A stretch of 64,000 nt of DNA from Desulfobacteraceae bacterium. GTDB taxonomy: Bacteria > Desulfobacterota > Desulfobacteria > Desulfobacterales > Desulfobacteraceae. The stretch is from assembly GCA_016744295.1 (NCBI GenBank), contig JADGEQ010000010.1, forward strand, positions 1 through 64,000, written 5' to 3'. The notes under the pieces were generated by a model. That model did not search any database. It was not told where the DNA came from and worked only from the letters and a program-made list of their open reading frames with translations. How positions within the stretch are numbered: position 1 is the first letter of the stretch; each line of letters opens with the position of its first letter. The position numbers were made by a program, and so were the translations under genes. Positions 16,680 to 25,349 of the stretch are shown piece by piece.

Positions 16680-18986
16680 ATGGCTAAGCAATATATTGAC
16701 TTCATTTTTAAGTATTCTAAATTGGTAATGCTTATCATCGTTTTGGCAAGCATTGGATCTGCATTTCTTTTTTCACAATTACCGATTGAAACATCTGTGG
16801 AGTCGATGATTCTGGAAAACGACCCAGATCTTATTTTTTACGAAAAATTTAAAGAACAGTTTGGAGAAGATGAATTCATAGTCGTTGCCTATACATCCTC
16901 AGCACTTTTTTCCCCAGAAATGCTAAAGGAAATTGATCATTTAACAAAACAATTAGAATTGATTGATGAAGTCAAAGAAGTCGTCAGTCTCACCAACATT
17001 GAAACAATAATAGGCTCTGATTTTGATTTTATAGTCCAGCCTCTTTGTGAAACCCTGCCTGAAACCAAAAATGAGGCTTCTCTTATAAAGTCAACTGCCC
17101 TTGGTCTAAAATCAGTTAGGGATACAATTTTATCTAAAAATGCAGATGCCTCTTTGTTTTTGATCAGGACCATAGCCCATGAAGAAGATGAAACTTATGA
17201 TTTGAGATTATTGAATCAGATCAATGATATTTTTCTTGAAAACCAGACCCAAAAAGGGTCGCTGACACCCGATACAATTTACACCGCAGGCTGGTTAGTA
17301 ACGGATGTTACAATGAGTAAAAATATTAATCATGATAACATGGTTTTTATGCCGATTCTGTATGTAATTATCTGTGTTTTTTTATTTATAACATTAAAAA
17401 ACATAGCATTCGTAATGATAGGAATAGTCAATATTACGTTGTGCCTTTTATGGACAATGGCAGCTCTTCACCTGGTTGGCGGAAGCTTGAGTCCTATGAC
17501 AGCTATCTTGTCTCCTCTAATATTGGCGTTGTCTGTTTCAGACAGCGTGCATTTGCTGCTTCATTTTTTAAAAAAGGAAAGAAAAAGCAAAGGTGTGACT
17601 CAGATGATCCGGCTGTCAGTTGATGAACTCAGTAAACCTTGTTTTTTAACAAGTTTTACAACAGCGATTGGATTTCTTTCTCTTATGGTCAGTGAGATTC
17701 CTCCGATCCGGCACTTTGGCCTGGCTGCATCCTGCGGTATGATCATTGAACTTTTTTTGACGATGACATTTGTTCCAATCTGCATATATCTTTTTCGAAA
17801 AAAAGATATTTTCCAGAAGGTTATTAATACAGACAGCAATATTATGACAAAGTTCTCAAGATGGTTGTTACAGTTTATACCAAAGTGGAAGTACTTTATC
17901 GTAATTGTTTCTATTTTTCTGACTGCTTCAAGCATATGGTTTGCCTTTAAAATTAAAGTGGAAACAAATTTTATAGATTATTTTAAGAAGGACAGCGCTG
18001 TTGCCAGGAATTACTATTTTATTGATGAAAATTTAAATGGTGTGGATACTCTTGAAATTTCGTTTCATTCTGATTCCCCGGACTTTTTTCTTCAACCGTC
18101 TAATCTTAAATTAATTGAAAAAATGGAAAAATATCTTGAATCCATGACCATTGTTGGAAATGTAACCTCCATGAATACGTTTATACGAGAGATGCATAAA
18201 TCGTTTAATAATGAAGACAGGGCTTATTTCAAGATACCAAATGATAAAAATTTAATTGCCCAATACTTGTTAATATATGGTGGGGATGAGCTCTATAATT
18301 TTGTTGATGAAGCCTACGCATGGACAAAAATATCTGCCCGTATTTCCGAGCACAGTTCTGTTCGGTTGCAGGAATATCTTGCTAATATCCAAGATTTTAT
18401 TGATACAAGTTATGCATCCTCTGGGATTGAGATCAAAATCACAGGAAAAACCCTCATGGTAAATAAGTTGGTCAAAAGTATAGTAAACAGTCAGGTGTAC
18501 AGCCTGCTTTTGGCCTTTGTCATCATTTTTATCATATTGTTCTTTGTCTTCCGGTCTTTTAGTCTTGGAGTATTGTCCATAATCCCAAATTCAATTCCCA
18601 TCATTTTTAGTTTTGGTACAATGGGTTTGCTTGGGATACCCCTAAATACAGCAACCGCAATAATATCAGCTGTGGCCATCGGGATAGCGGTTGATGACAC
18701 AATTCATTTTCTTTCTGCTTACCAGGAAGGCCGGAATAAAAATAAAAGCGTTGGGGAATCCGCTCTTTATGCGATAAGTAAAAAGGGCGAGCCGATTACA
18801 ATCACATCAATCATTCTTTTTTTTGGGTTTGGAGTATTAATGTTTTCCAGCTTTGTTCCTACAATTCAATTTGGTTTTTTATGTTCCATAATTATGCTGT
18901 CTGCACTCTTTTGTGACCTTATGGTTCTGCCATCATTTATGCTGTTATTTACAAAAAAAATGAAATATAATTCAGCGAATAAATAA
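16680..18986 (+). CDS. RND/MMPL-superfamily exporter
   Basis: The 768-residue protein has the duplicated RND layout. Each half has one N-terminal membrane segment (near residues 12-30 and 405-425), a large periplasmic domain, and a block of five segments (about 225-370 and 615-755). Conserved charged motifs occur in both halves (SDSVHLLLH and VDDTIHFLSAY). At this length, with small periplasmic domains, it belongs with hopanoid/lipid-type MMPL exporters rather than drug pumps. The LolA-like and outer-membrane proteins at 24.5-27.2 kb are the partners commonly found with this class, so lipid or lipid-linked export to the outer membrane is likely. Confidence 0.87.
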   Translation: MAKQYIDFIFKYSKLVMLIIVLASIGSAFLFSQLPIETSVESMILENDPDLIFYEKFKEQFGEDEFIVVAYTSSALFSPEMLKEIDHLTKQLELIDEVKEVVSLTNIETIIGSDFDFIVQPLCETLPETKNEASLIKSTALGLKSVRDTILSKNADASLFLIRTIAHEEDETYDLRLLNQINDIFLENQTQKGSLTPDTIYTAGWLVTDVTMSKNINHDNMVFMPILYVIICVFLFITLKNIAFVMIGIVNITLCLLWTMAALHLVGGSLSPMTAILSPLILALSVSDSVHLLLHFLKKERKSKGVTQMIRLSVDELSKPCFLTSFTTAIGFLSLMVSEIPPIRHFGLAASCGMIIELFLTMTFVPICIYLFRKKDIFQKVINTDSNIMTKFSRWLLQFIPKWKYFIVIVSIFLTASSIWFAFKIKVETNFIDYFKKDSAVARNYYFIDENLNGVDTLEISFHSDSPDFFLQPSNLKLIEKMEKYLESMTIVGNVTSMNTFIREMHKSFNNEDRAYFKIPNDKNLIAQYLLIYGGDELYNFVDEAYAWTKISARISEHSSVRLQEYLANIQDFIDTSYASSGIEIKITGKTLMVNKLVKSIVNSQVYSLLLAFVIIFIILFFVFRSFSLGVLSIIPNSIPIIFSFGTMGLLGIPLNTATAIISAVAIGIAVDDTIHFLSAYQEGRNKNKSVGESALYAISKKGEPITITSIILFFGFGVLMFSSFVPTIQFGFLCSIIMLSALFCDLMVLPSFMLLFTKKMKYNSANK

Positions 18987-19050
18987 TTAGTGACTAACCC
19001 AAAATGCTAATTAACCATAATTTTGAAATATAACTAAACAGGAGTGTGAA

Positions 19051-20673
19051 ATGTCGATAGATTTAATCTTGTCGGAAATAGTTTCTAAGGACGATATAAT
19101 TCTGAGCCAGGATCAGGCACAAGAAAAATTTGGTGGCGGTACCGAGGGATTCAAAAGAGATATTTCAGCGGCAGTTATTATCAACAATTTAAACACAATC
19201 CCGCAAATACTGAAAAAAGCGAATGAACTGAGCAAAAGCAAAGATGAATTTGTTTTGTATCCTGTGTCATCGGGTAAAAACTGGGGGTATGGCAGTGCCC
19301 TGCCGGCATTGGACATAAAGCCCGCAGTTATTCTTGATTTATCCAATTTAAATAAGGTGACCTATTTTGATGCTAAAACTGGAATTATCACTGTTCAACC
19401 AGGTGTGACACAAGCAGCCCTCCGGGAGTATCTTGATGGTAAAGGTGCCAAAAATTTTATGGTTCCTGTGACCGGGGCAGGGCCGATGTGCAGTATTATC
19501 GGGAATGCACTGGAGCGGGGCTATGGCATAACTCCGTACACGGATCATTTTGCTGCCGTGAATTCATTGAAAGCTTACCTGCCTGATGGGCAATTGTATC
19601 AATCCGCTCTTTGTGAGCTTGATCAAAGTGGTTCAGATATAATCGACAAGAGTTTTAAATGGGGGCTTGGACCATATCTGGATGGTATATTTACCCAGTC
19701 CGGATTTGGAATCGTTACCGAACTTACCTTTACATTAAAAGAAAAACCAGAAGGGTTTGATTCTTTTTATCTTCGCTTTAAACAGGACTCAGATTTTGAG
19801 CAAGCCGTTGATCTGGTATCTGATATTTTGAAAATGCATGAAGGTATTGTAGGGTCAATAAATCTTATGGACCGCCGCAGGGTTATCTCCATGATGGCCG
19901 ACAACCCAAATGGACCTGGTTCTCATAAGGTGATGTCGCAAGAGCAGGTGGAACAATTGTCAAAAGAACATGACGTGCCAGCCTGGACGATTGCAGGCTC
20001 TATCTATGGCACAAAAAGGGTTGTTGCTGCTGCAAGAAATGACATTAAAAAACGGTTACGCGGTTTGAAGTGTCAAACCATCTTCTCCAGTGGTCTGTTA
20101 ATATGGATAGGGCGACGGGCTGTGAACCTGGCACCGGATTCTCTGCTCAGCAGAGAACGTCGCATGATTCAGACATTGGACATGGGAATTGATATTATGA
20201 AAGGGATACCCAATGAGGTCGCTCTTCCCTTATGCTATTGGCGGACAGCCAAATCAAAGGATGTGGAGAATTACAATCCTGCCAGGGACAAATGCGGGTT
20301 ATTCTGGTATGCGCCATTATTACCAATGGACAAAATTAAAATGCGCAGTTTTGTGGAAATGGTTCGAAAAATCTGCACCAGTCATAATATCGAACCTATG
20401 ATTACCCTGACCAATTTCAGCCATCACTGCTCTGACAGTACAATTCCTGTTTTATTTGATCTGAGTAACCCCCAGGCATTAAAAGACGCTGAAAATTGTG
20501 TTGATGAATTGGTCAGCCAGGGAAGAAAGCTTGGATTTGTACCGTATAGAATGAGTATCAACCAGCAGCAAAAGCTGCTGGACAAACAAAGTGTATTCTG
20601 GGGTTTAGTCGGAAATATTAAGCAAACCATGGATCCCAATGGTGTTGTGAGTTTAGGAAGGTATGGGGCATAG
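19051..20673 (+). CDS. FAD-binding oxidoreductase of the vanillyl-alcohol oxidase / p-cresol methylhydroxylase family
   Basis: This 540-residue flavoprotein has an N-terminal PCMH-type FAD domain: VLYPVSSGKNWGYG near residues 69-82, then the VQPGVTQ segment near 113, VPVTGAGP near 148 and FTQSGFGIVTEL near 214. The C-terminal half is the substrate cap with no haem site. Family members oxidise para-alkyl phenols or related alcohols by hydride transfer to FAD. No cytochrome subunit gene is adjacent, so the electron acceptor is unknown. It starts 64 bases after the RND exporter with its own AGGAG site and may be co-transcribed with it, but a functional link is not obvious. Confidence 0.82.
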   Translation: MSIDLILSEIVSKDDIILSQDQAQEKFGGGTEGFKRDISAAVIINNLNTIPQILKKANELSKSKDEFVLYPVSSGKNWGYGSALPALDIKPAVILDLSNLNKVTYFDAKTGIITVQPGVTQAALREYLDGKGAKNFMVPVTGAGPMCSIIGNALERGYGITPYTDHFAAVNSLKAYLPDGQLYQSALCELDQSGSDIIDKSFKWGLGPYLDGIFTQSGFGIVTELTFTLKEKPEGFDSFYLRFKQDSDFEQAVDLVSDILKMHEGIVGSINLMDRRRVISMMADNPNGPGSHKVMSQEQVEQLSKEHDVPAWTIAGSIYGTKRVVAAARNDIKKRLRGLKCQTIFSSGLLIWIGRRAVNLAPDSLLSRERRMIQTLDMGIDIMKGIPNEVALPLCYWRTAKSKDVENYNPARDKCGLFWYAPLLPMDKIKMRSFVEMVRKICTSHNIEPMITLTNFSHHCSDSTIPVLFDLSNPQALKDAENCVDELVSQGRKLGFVPYRMSINQQQKLLDKQSVFWGLVGNIKQTMDPNGVVSLGRYGA

Positions 20674-20678
20674 GTAAA

Positions 20679-20703
20679 GGGGCTGATGTTGTACACCAGC
20701 CCC
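20679..20703. terminator. Stem-loop between convergent genes
   Basis: GGGGCTG (20679-20685) pairs with CAGCCCC (20697-20703). It starts 6 bases after the oxidoreductase stop and lies before the end of the convergent PEP-CTERM gene. There is no strong T-run, so terminator strength is uncertain. Confidence 0.5.
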
Positions 20704-20747
20704 CTCTGTTGAATCTAAAACTATAAATATTTTTTATTGATCAAATA

Positions 20748-21521
20748 TTAAGCTTTTCTTCTGCCCATTCCGGCCAACCCGAGAAGGCCGATTCCAAATA
20801 ACAACATTGTAGCAGGTTCGGGGACGCTATCACCAGTAAAAGTACCAACACCGTCTGCATTCAAAATACTACCACCACCACCTGCAAGACCGAAAGCGGT
20901 TACAAAATTGAGGTCAGCAAAACTTCCATCAGGTGTCTCAATCGTATTTGTGTTAAAGTAATTTGCCGCAACACCACCTACCACATCTAAATTACCAACG
21001 CCTTGAAGAGATTGGAAGAGGGTACTAAAAACACCAACCAAGGTGATACCTTGAAGTGAGGTACCGTCATTAGCTACTATATCGGATCCATGTGCTGCTA
21101 AACTCAGCCATAGATTGTCTCCCATATCTGTCGCCTCAGCTTCATCAGACCCAGTAGAACTGCCGTCATAATAAATGTTTACGAGGCCGCCTGTATAATA
21201 AGATGTAGAACCAGTTATACTTGGTAAAAGATCACCATAAGCTTGTTCATATCCCTCAAATACTATCTCTAACTGTGCACCAGGTGCAACGAAATCGGTA
21301 AGACCGTTCATTTCGGTGACAAAACCCCAGCCGGATACTTGGCCAAATGTTGCTGAATTTATATCTCCATCAATATCCTGATGGATGTCCGCAGAAGTTG
21401 ATAAAAAATCTTTATCGGAATTCGGATCCCAAGTAACTCCACCAATAATATTTAAAGCTGAAGCCTGACCGGCAAACCCTAATATCAAAATCAAAGAAAT
21501 TAAACATAGAAATTTTTTCAT
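20748..21521 (-). CDS. Secreted PEP-CTERM sorting-domain protein
   Basis: The 257-residue protein has a cleavable signal peptide (residues 1-22, ending AGQASA), a beta-rich low-cysteine body, and a C-terminal PEP-CTERM signal: VPEPAT, a hydrophobic stretch, then GRRKA. Such proteins are cut by an exosortase near the PEP motif and placed on or outside the outer membrane, often in polysaccharide-rich biofilm. The body family is not recognisable. A sigma54-like promoter lies about 235 bases upstream. It is transcribed convergently with the FAD oxidoreductase. Confidence 0.92.
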   Translation of the reverse strand: MKKFLCLISLILILGFAGQASALNIIGGVTWDPNSDKDFLSTSADIHQDIDGDINSATFGQVSGWGFVTEMNGLTDFVAPGAQLEIVFEGYEQAYGDLLPSITGSTSYYTGGLVNIYYDGSSTGSDEAEATDMGDNLWLSLAAHGSDIVANDGTSLQGITLVGVFSTLFQSLQGVGNLDVVGGVAANYFNTNTIETPDGSFADLNFVTAFGLAGGGGSILNADGVGTFTGDSVPEPATMLLFGIGLLGLAGMGRRKA

Positions 21522-22229
21522 AATAAAATCCTTTTTCTTACTTTTTTAAAGGTTAATAAATTAAATGAACCAAGTAACTGGATCTGGGGATGGATCTGTT
21601 TGATCTATACTGATCTGGTGATCTGGGGACAGCTTACTTAATTATATTACATCCCCAAACTTTAATTTTCTGGCCCCATTTTTTTTTGTTAGAATCACCT
21701 CCTGTTTTTAAATAGATTTTTATAAATTTTATTATTTTCTTTATTTGTCTAATACAGCAATAACAATGCCATAGTAGATATTTATCTATAAAATAATTCA
21801 ATTTTTTATTAAATCTTTAAATGTCCTTTTAAATCAATGTGATGCGCGGATTTTTTTTTGAGCTTAAATTCATTGAATTTAAAAATTTAAAAATATTTTC
21901 AATAAGAACAGAAGATGGGAAAAAAAACTCTCAAATATATGAAAAGGATTACATATATATGGGAATTATTTTTTCATAATACAGTTGTGGCGCCTCCCAT
22001 TAAAGCTCAGATCAAGAAGAAAAGCATTTCACCAGAAGAAAAACTTACATTCTTTACCGTCTGCTTTTAAAACCGGTATGAAATATCAAAGGGGGAGTGG
22101 CATGGGGGATTCGGCTATTTCCTTTCAATCTGAGTTTTTAATTGACAAATATCAAGGTCTCAATATACTACTAAACATAATAAATAAGATGCCCTATTCC
22201 CTTTTTTTCAACATATCCGGAGGCGATTC
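21522..22229. other. 708-bp intergenic region with sigma54-type promoter and repeat fragment
   Basis: This is the gap between two divergent genes. It holds a sigma54-like promoter for the leftward PEP-CTERM gene (21756-21771), a GATCTGGGGA direct repeat (21581-21590 and 21620-21629), and a GGGGACAG...CCCC tract like those around REP-type elements. An open frame at 21985-22233 has no ribosome-binding site and no recognisable product, and I do not call it. Confidence 0.5.
21756..21771 (-). promoter_or_regulatory. Sigma54 (RpoN)-type -24/-12 promoter for the PEP-CTERM gene
   Basis: On the - strand the sequence reads TGGCATTGTTATTGCT. GG and GC are separated by exactly 10 bases, as in the consensus TGGCAC-N5-TTGC. 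The leader to the ATG at 21521 would be about 220 bases, which is long. Confidence 0.55.
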
Positions 22230-24518
22230 ATGAAGTGTCTGTTAAAACTCATTTTTGTTACCCTTATCCTGTTTGTTTTTGTCATTGGATGTTCAAGCCC
22301 GGAAGACAAAAAACTAAGCCACTTTAACAAAGGAAACGCGTATTTTGAGGCAAAAAAATTTAAGAGCGCTGAAATAGAATTTAAAAATGCAATTCAGATA
22401 GACAGCCGCTATAAAGATGCCCTGCTGAAACTTGGGGATACAATGATGAAACTTGGCCAGGGCAGACAGGCCTTCAGCGCCTATTCCCAGGTGGAAAAAA
22501 TATCACCGGACAATATCCAGGCCCTCATCAACCTGACAACATTTTATTTTTTAGACAATAGACTGGATGAAGCAAATGCAAGGATTGAAAAGGTCCTTGC
22601 ACAGGATAAAAACAATATTGAGGCACTTTATTTAAGAGCCCAGATCCTGACCCGTCAAAATGAATTTGAAGTTGCCGAAACTATCTTCAAGAAGATCCTT
22701 GAAATTGAAAAGAATCATATTTTTTCACTCCAGGGGCTGGCCAGACTCAAAAACTTTCAGAAAAAATTTGACCAGGCAGAAGCACTTTTATTAAAAGCTG
22801 TGGACGCAGCCCCCAATGCCACCCAGCCACGGTTTGTTCTTGTCAATTTTTACCTCAGTCGGAAAGACCTTTCGAAAGCCGAGGAACAGCTCAACCTGGC
22901 AGCAGGGGAAAATCCCACAAATGCAGATATTCAGATAACCCTTGGTGAGTTCTATTTAAAAACAAAAAACACAGACCTGTCAGAAAAATCCTATAAAAAG
23001 GCAGTAGAGATAGCCCCGAATAAGGTGAAACCCTATCTAACCCTTGCAAAATTTTACGATATCATTGGAAAAACCGAAAACGCCCTGGCGTTTTATGAAA
23101 AAGCCATTATAATTGATCCGGAAAATATCTCAGCCATGCAGGCCCTGGCCCGCTATCAATATAAAAATAAAAATTTGGATGCTGCAGAAAAACAGGTCTC
23201 TGAAATCATGGAGCAAAGACCCGAGTTCTATCCTGCAAAAATGCTTCAAAGTGAAATTCTTATTTTTAAAAAAGAATTTGAAAAAGCCATGCAGATACTC
23301 ACCCTCCTTGAAAAGGAAGAACCCAATGCCCCCCGGGTGCATTATTTCAAAGGGATGTGCCATATAGGACTTGGGGACCCTAACCAGGCAGCTGCATCCG
23401 TTGAAAAAGCGGTTGAACTGAGACCCGGAGAATTAAAGGCTCACCTTCTTCTTGCAGATATTTATTTTCAGCAGCGAAGCTTTGACCTTGCTGTGAACCA
23501 GGCTTCAGAAGTTTTAAAACTGAACGATTCCACACAGAGAGCACTGATGATACGGGCCAATTCCCAACTGGCTCTTAAAAAATATAAAGAAGCTGAACAA
23601 GACTATAAAAAGATGATAGAAATAGGCCCGGATGACCCTGCAGGCTATTATTACCTGGCCTATTTGAAATCAAGCATGAAACAATATGACAAAGCAGAAG
23701 ATTTGCTTGAAAAAGCCTATTCCTTTGACAATCAACGCCTGGATGTATTTCTATTAATGGTGGAAATCAGTATGGCCCAGAAAAAAAATGAGAGGGCCCA
23801 TAACCTGTGCACCCAGCAGATAGAGATTGCTAAAGACAATAAGCGTTTTCAAGCAATTGTTCATAATATCCAAGCATCCATCTATGTGACTGAAAAAAAA
23901 TTTAATGATGCAAAAACATTTTATACCAAAGCGATTGAAACCGATCCGGATTATTTAACCTCCTATAGTTCTCTTGCAAAACTCTTCCTTGCTCAAAAAG
24001 AGTTGAAAAATGCAATAGACCAGTACAATAAAATTCTTGAGAAAAATCCCAATCTTGCTCCCCCCCATATGATGCTGGGTACTATATATGAAATGGACAA
24101 GGCGTATGACAAGGCAGAAGAACATTATAAAAAAGCCCTAAAAATCAATCCGGAGTTTGGTGCTGCCGCCAATAACCTTGCCTACCATTTGGCAACCCAC
24201 ACAAATAAATATGATGAAGCCTTGCAATATGCAAAAAAAGCAAAGGAACATTTTCCTGAAAATCCTAGTGTCATGGATACAATGGGATTTGCCTATTACA
24301 AAAAAGAGCTTTACGGCAATGCTGTAAACGAATTTATCGACAGTCTCAAACAAATTCCGGACAATCCTGTTGTTCATTACCACCTCGGCCTTGCGTACAA
24401 TAAAAAGGGAAACATTGAATTGGCCAGAAAGGAACTTTCACGGGCATTGGAGATTAGTAGTAACTTCCCGGATGCTGAAAAGGCAAAAACTCTTCTTGAA
24501 GAATTAAATAAAGAATAA
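22230..24518 (+). CDS. TPR-repeat lipoprotein, PrsT-like (PEP-CTERM system)
   Basis: This 762-residue protein begins with a lipoprotein signal; the lipobox VIGC puts the acylated cysteine at residue 21. The rest is about 20 tandem tetratricopeptide repeats with the usual A-x-x-x-Y and final P positions. GGAGG lies 6 bases before the ATG. Long TPR lipoproteins of this kind (PrsT) are a regular part of exosortase/polysaccharide loci, where they are thought to scaffold export machinery at the outer membrane. The next gene begins 3 bases after its stop, so it heads an operon with the LolA-like protein and the AMIN/beta-barrel protein. Confidence 0.85.
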   Translation: MKCLLKLIFVTLILFVFVIGCSSPEDKKLSHFNKGNAYFEAKKFKSAEIEFKNAIQIDSRYKDALLKLGDTMMKLGQGRQAFSAYSQVEKISPDNIQALINLTTFYFLDNRLDEANARIEKVLAQDKNNIEALYLRAQILTRQNEFEVAETIFKKILEIEKNHIFSLQGLARLKNFQKKFDQAEALLLKAVDAAPNATQPRFVLVNFYLSRKDLSKAEEQLNLAAGENPTNADIQITLGEFYLKTKNTDLSEKSYKKAVEIAPNKVKPYLTLAKFYDIIGKTENALAFYEKAIIIDPENISAMQALARYQYKNKNLDAAEKQVSEIMEQRPEFYPAKMLQSEILIFKKEFEKAMQILTLLEKEEPNAPRVHYFKGMCHIGLGDPNQAAASVEKAVELRPGELKAHLLLADIYFQQRSFDLAVNQASEVLKLNDSTQRALMIRANSQLALKKYKEAEQDYKKMIEIGPDDPAGYYYLAYLKSSMKQYDKAEDLLEKAYSFDNQRLDVFLLMVEISMAQKKNERAHNLCTQQIEIAKDNKRFQAIVHNIQASIYVTEKKFNDAKTFYTKAIETDPDYLTSYSSLAKLFLAQKELKNAIDQYNKILEKNPNLAPPHMMLGTIYEMDKAYDKAEEHYKKALKINPEFGAAANNLAYHLATHTNKYDEALQYAKKAKEHFPENPSVMDTMGFAYYKKELYGNAVNEFIDSLKQIPDNPVVHYHLGLAYNKKGNIELARKELSRALEISSNFPDAEKAKTLLEELNKE

Positions 24519-24520
24519 TT

Positions 24521-25297
24521 ATGAAAAGGTTTAAATCTCTTGGATATATCATTTTTGTATTGGTCATCTTTTCTTTTTCTGCAACGGCTGAAGAGATGAC
24601 AGGAAAAAAACTTGCCCAAAGAGTATTTGACAGGGACCGGGGGGAAAACTCAGTTTCCGCCTCACAAATGGTCCTTGTCAATAAAAAAGGAAATAAAAGA
24701 GTAAGACTATTTGTAAACAAACGTTTGATGGAAGATAATCTTGAACGACAGATCATCCGCTTCACCTCACCTGCTGAAATTGATGGTACAGGCTTTTTGA
24801 CCATTGAAAAGCCGGGATGGGAAACCGAACAATTTCTCTTTCTGCCTGCCTTGAGAAGAACCAGAAGGATTGTCAGTTCCCAGAAATCCCATAGGTTTGT
24901 GAACAGCGATTTTACCTATGAAGACATGGAGCGTCATCCTGTTGACAACTATACCTATAAAATTATTGGATCGCAAAAAGTTGGTAATCTTGATTGTTAT
25001 ACGCTGGAAACCCGCCCCAAAAAAGGTATTAACTCCCAGTACAGCATGATCCAGAGCCTGATCTCAAAACAATCTCTTGTGGCTTTGTTTACCAAATACT
25101 TTGACAAAAAAGGGAAGCATATTAAAACACTCAAGGTGTTAAAACTGGATGAGGTACAGGGGATTTGGACCGAGTCAACAGTGAGCATGGAAGATCTTAA
25201 AAAAGCGCATAAAACCTATATTAAACTCGAAGATATCACATATAATACAGATATTGATAAAGATCTGATATCCAGAAAAGGCCTAGAAAATTATTAG
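24521..25297 (+). CDS. LolA-like outer-membrane lipoprotein-sorting protein
   Basis: This 258-residue protein has a signal peptide (about residues 1-23) and a LolA/TP_0789-type fold: ASQMVLVNKKGNKRVR near residues 45-60, an FLPALRRTRRI block near 108-118, and a VNSDFTYEDM block near 127-136. Members are periplasmic carriers found with MMPL-type RND pumps. It probably shuttles a lipid or lipoprotein between the inner-membrane exporter at 16.7 kb and the outer membrane. It follows the TPR lipoprotein by 2 bases. Confidence 0.85.
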   Translation: MKRFKSLGYIIFVLVIFSFSATAEEMTGKKLAQRVFDRDRGENSVSASQMVLVNKKGNKRVRLFVNKRLMEDNLERQIIRFTSPAEIDGTGFLTIEKPGWETEQFLFLPALRRTRRIVSSQKSHRFVNSDFTYEDMERHPVDNYTYKIIGSQKVGNLDCYTLETRPKKGINSQYSMIQSLISKQSLVALFTKYFDKKGKHIKTLKVLKLDEVQGIWTESTVSMEDLKKAHKTYIKLEDITYNTDIDKDLISRKGLENY

Positions 25298-25349
25298 CAC
25301 GGCATTCTTATTGCTTCCTTGGTAGTCAACACTTACAAAGGAACTGGTA

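Noticed and set aside
21985..22233. 82-codon + strand ORF before the TPR lipoprotein
   Set aside because: GTG start without a ribosome-binding site, atypical composition, overlap with the good start of the next gene, and no recognisable family.
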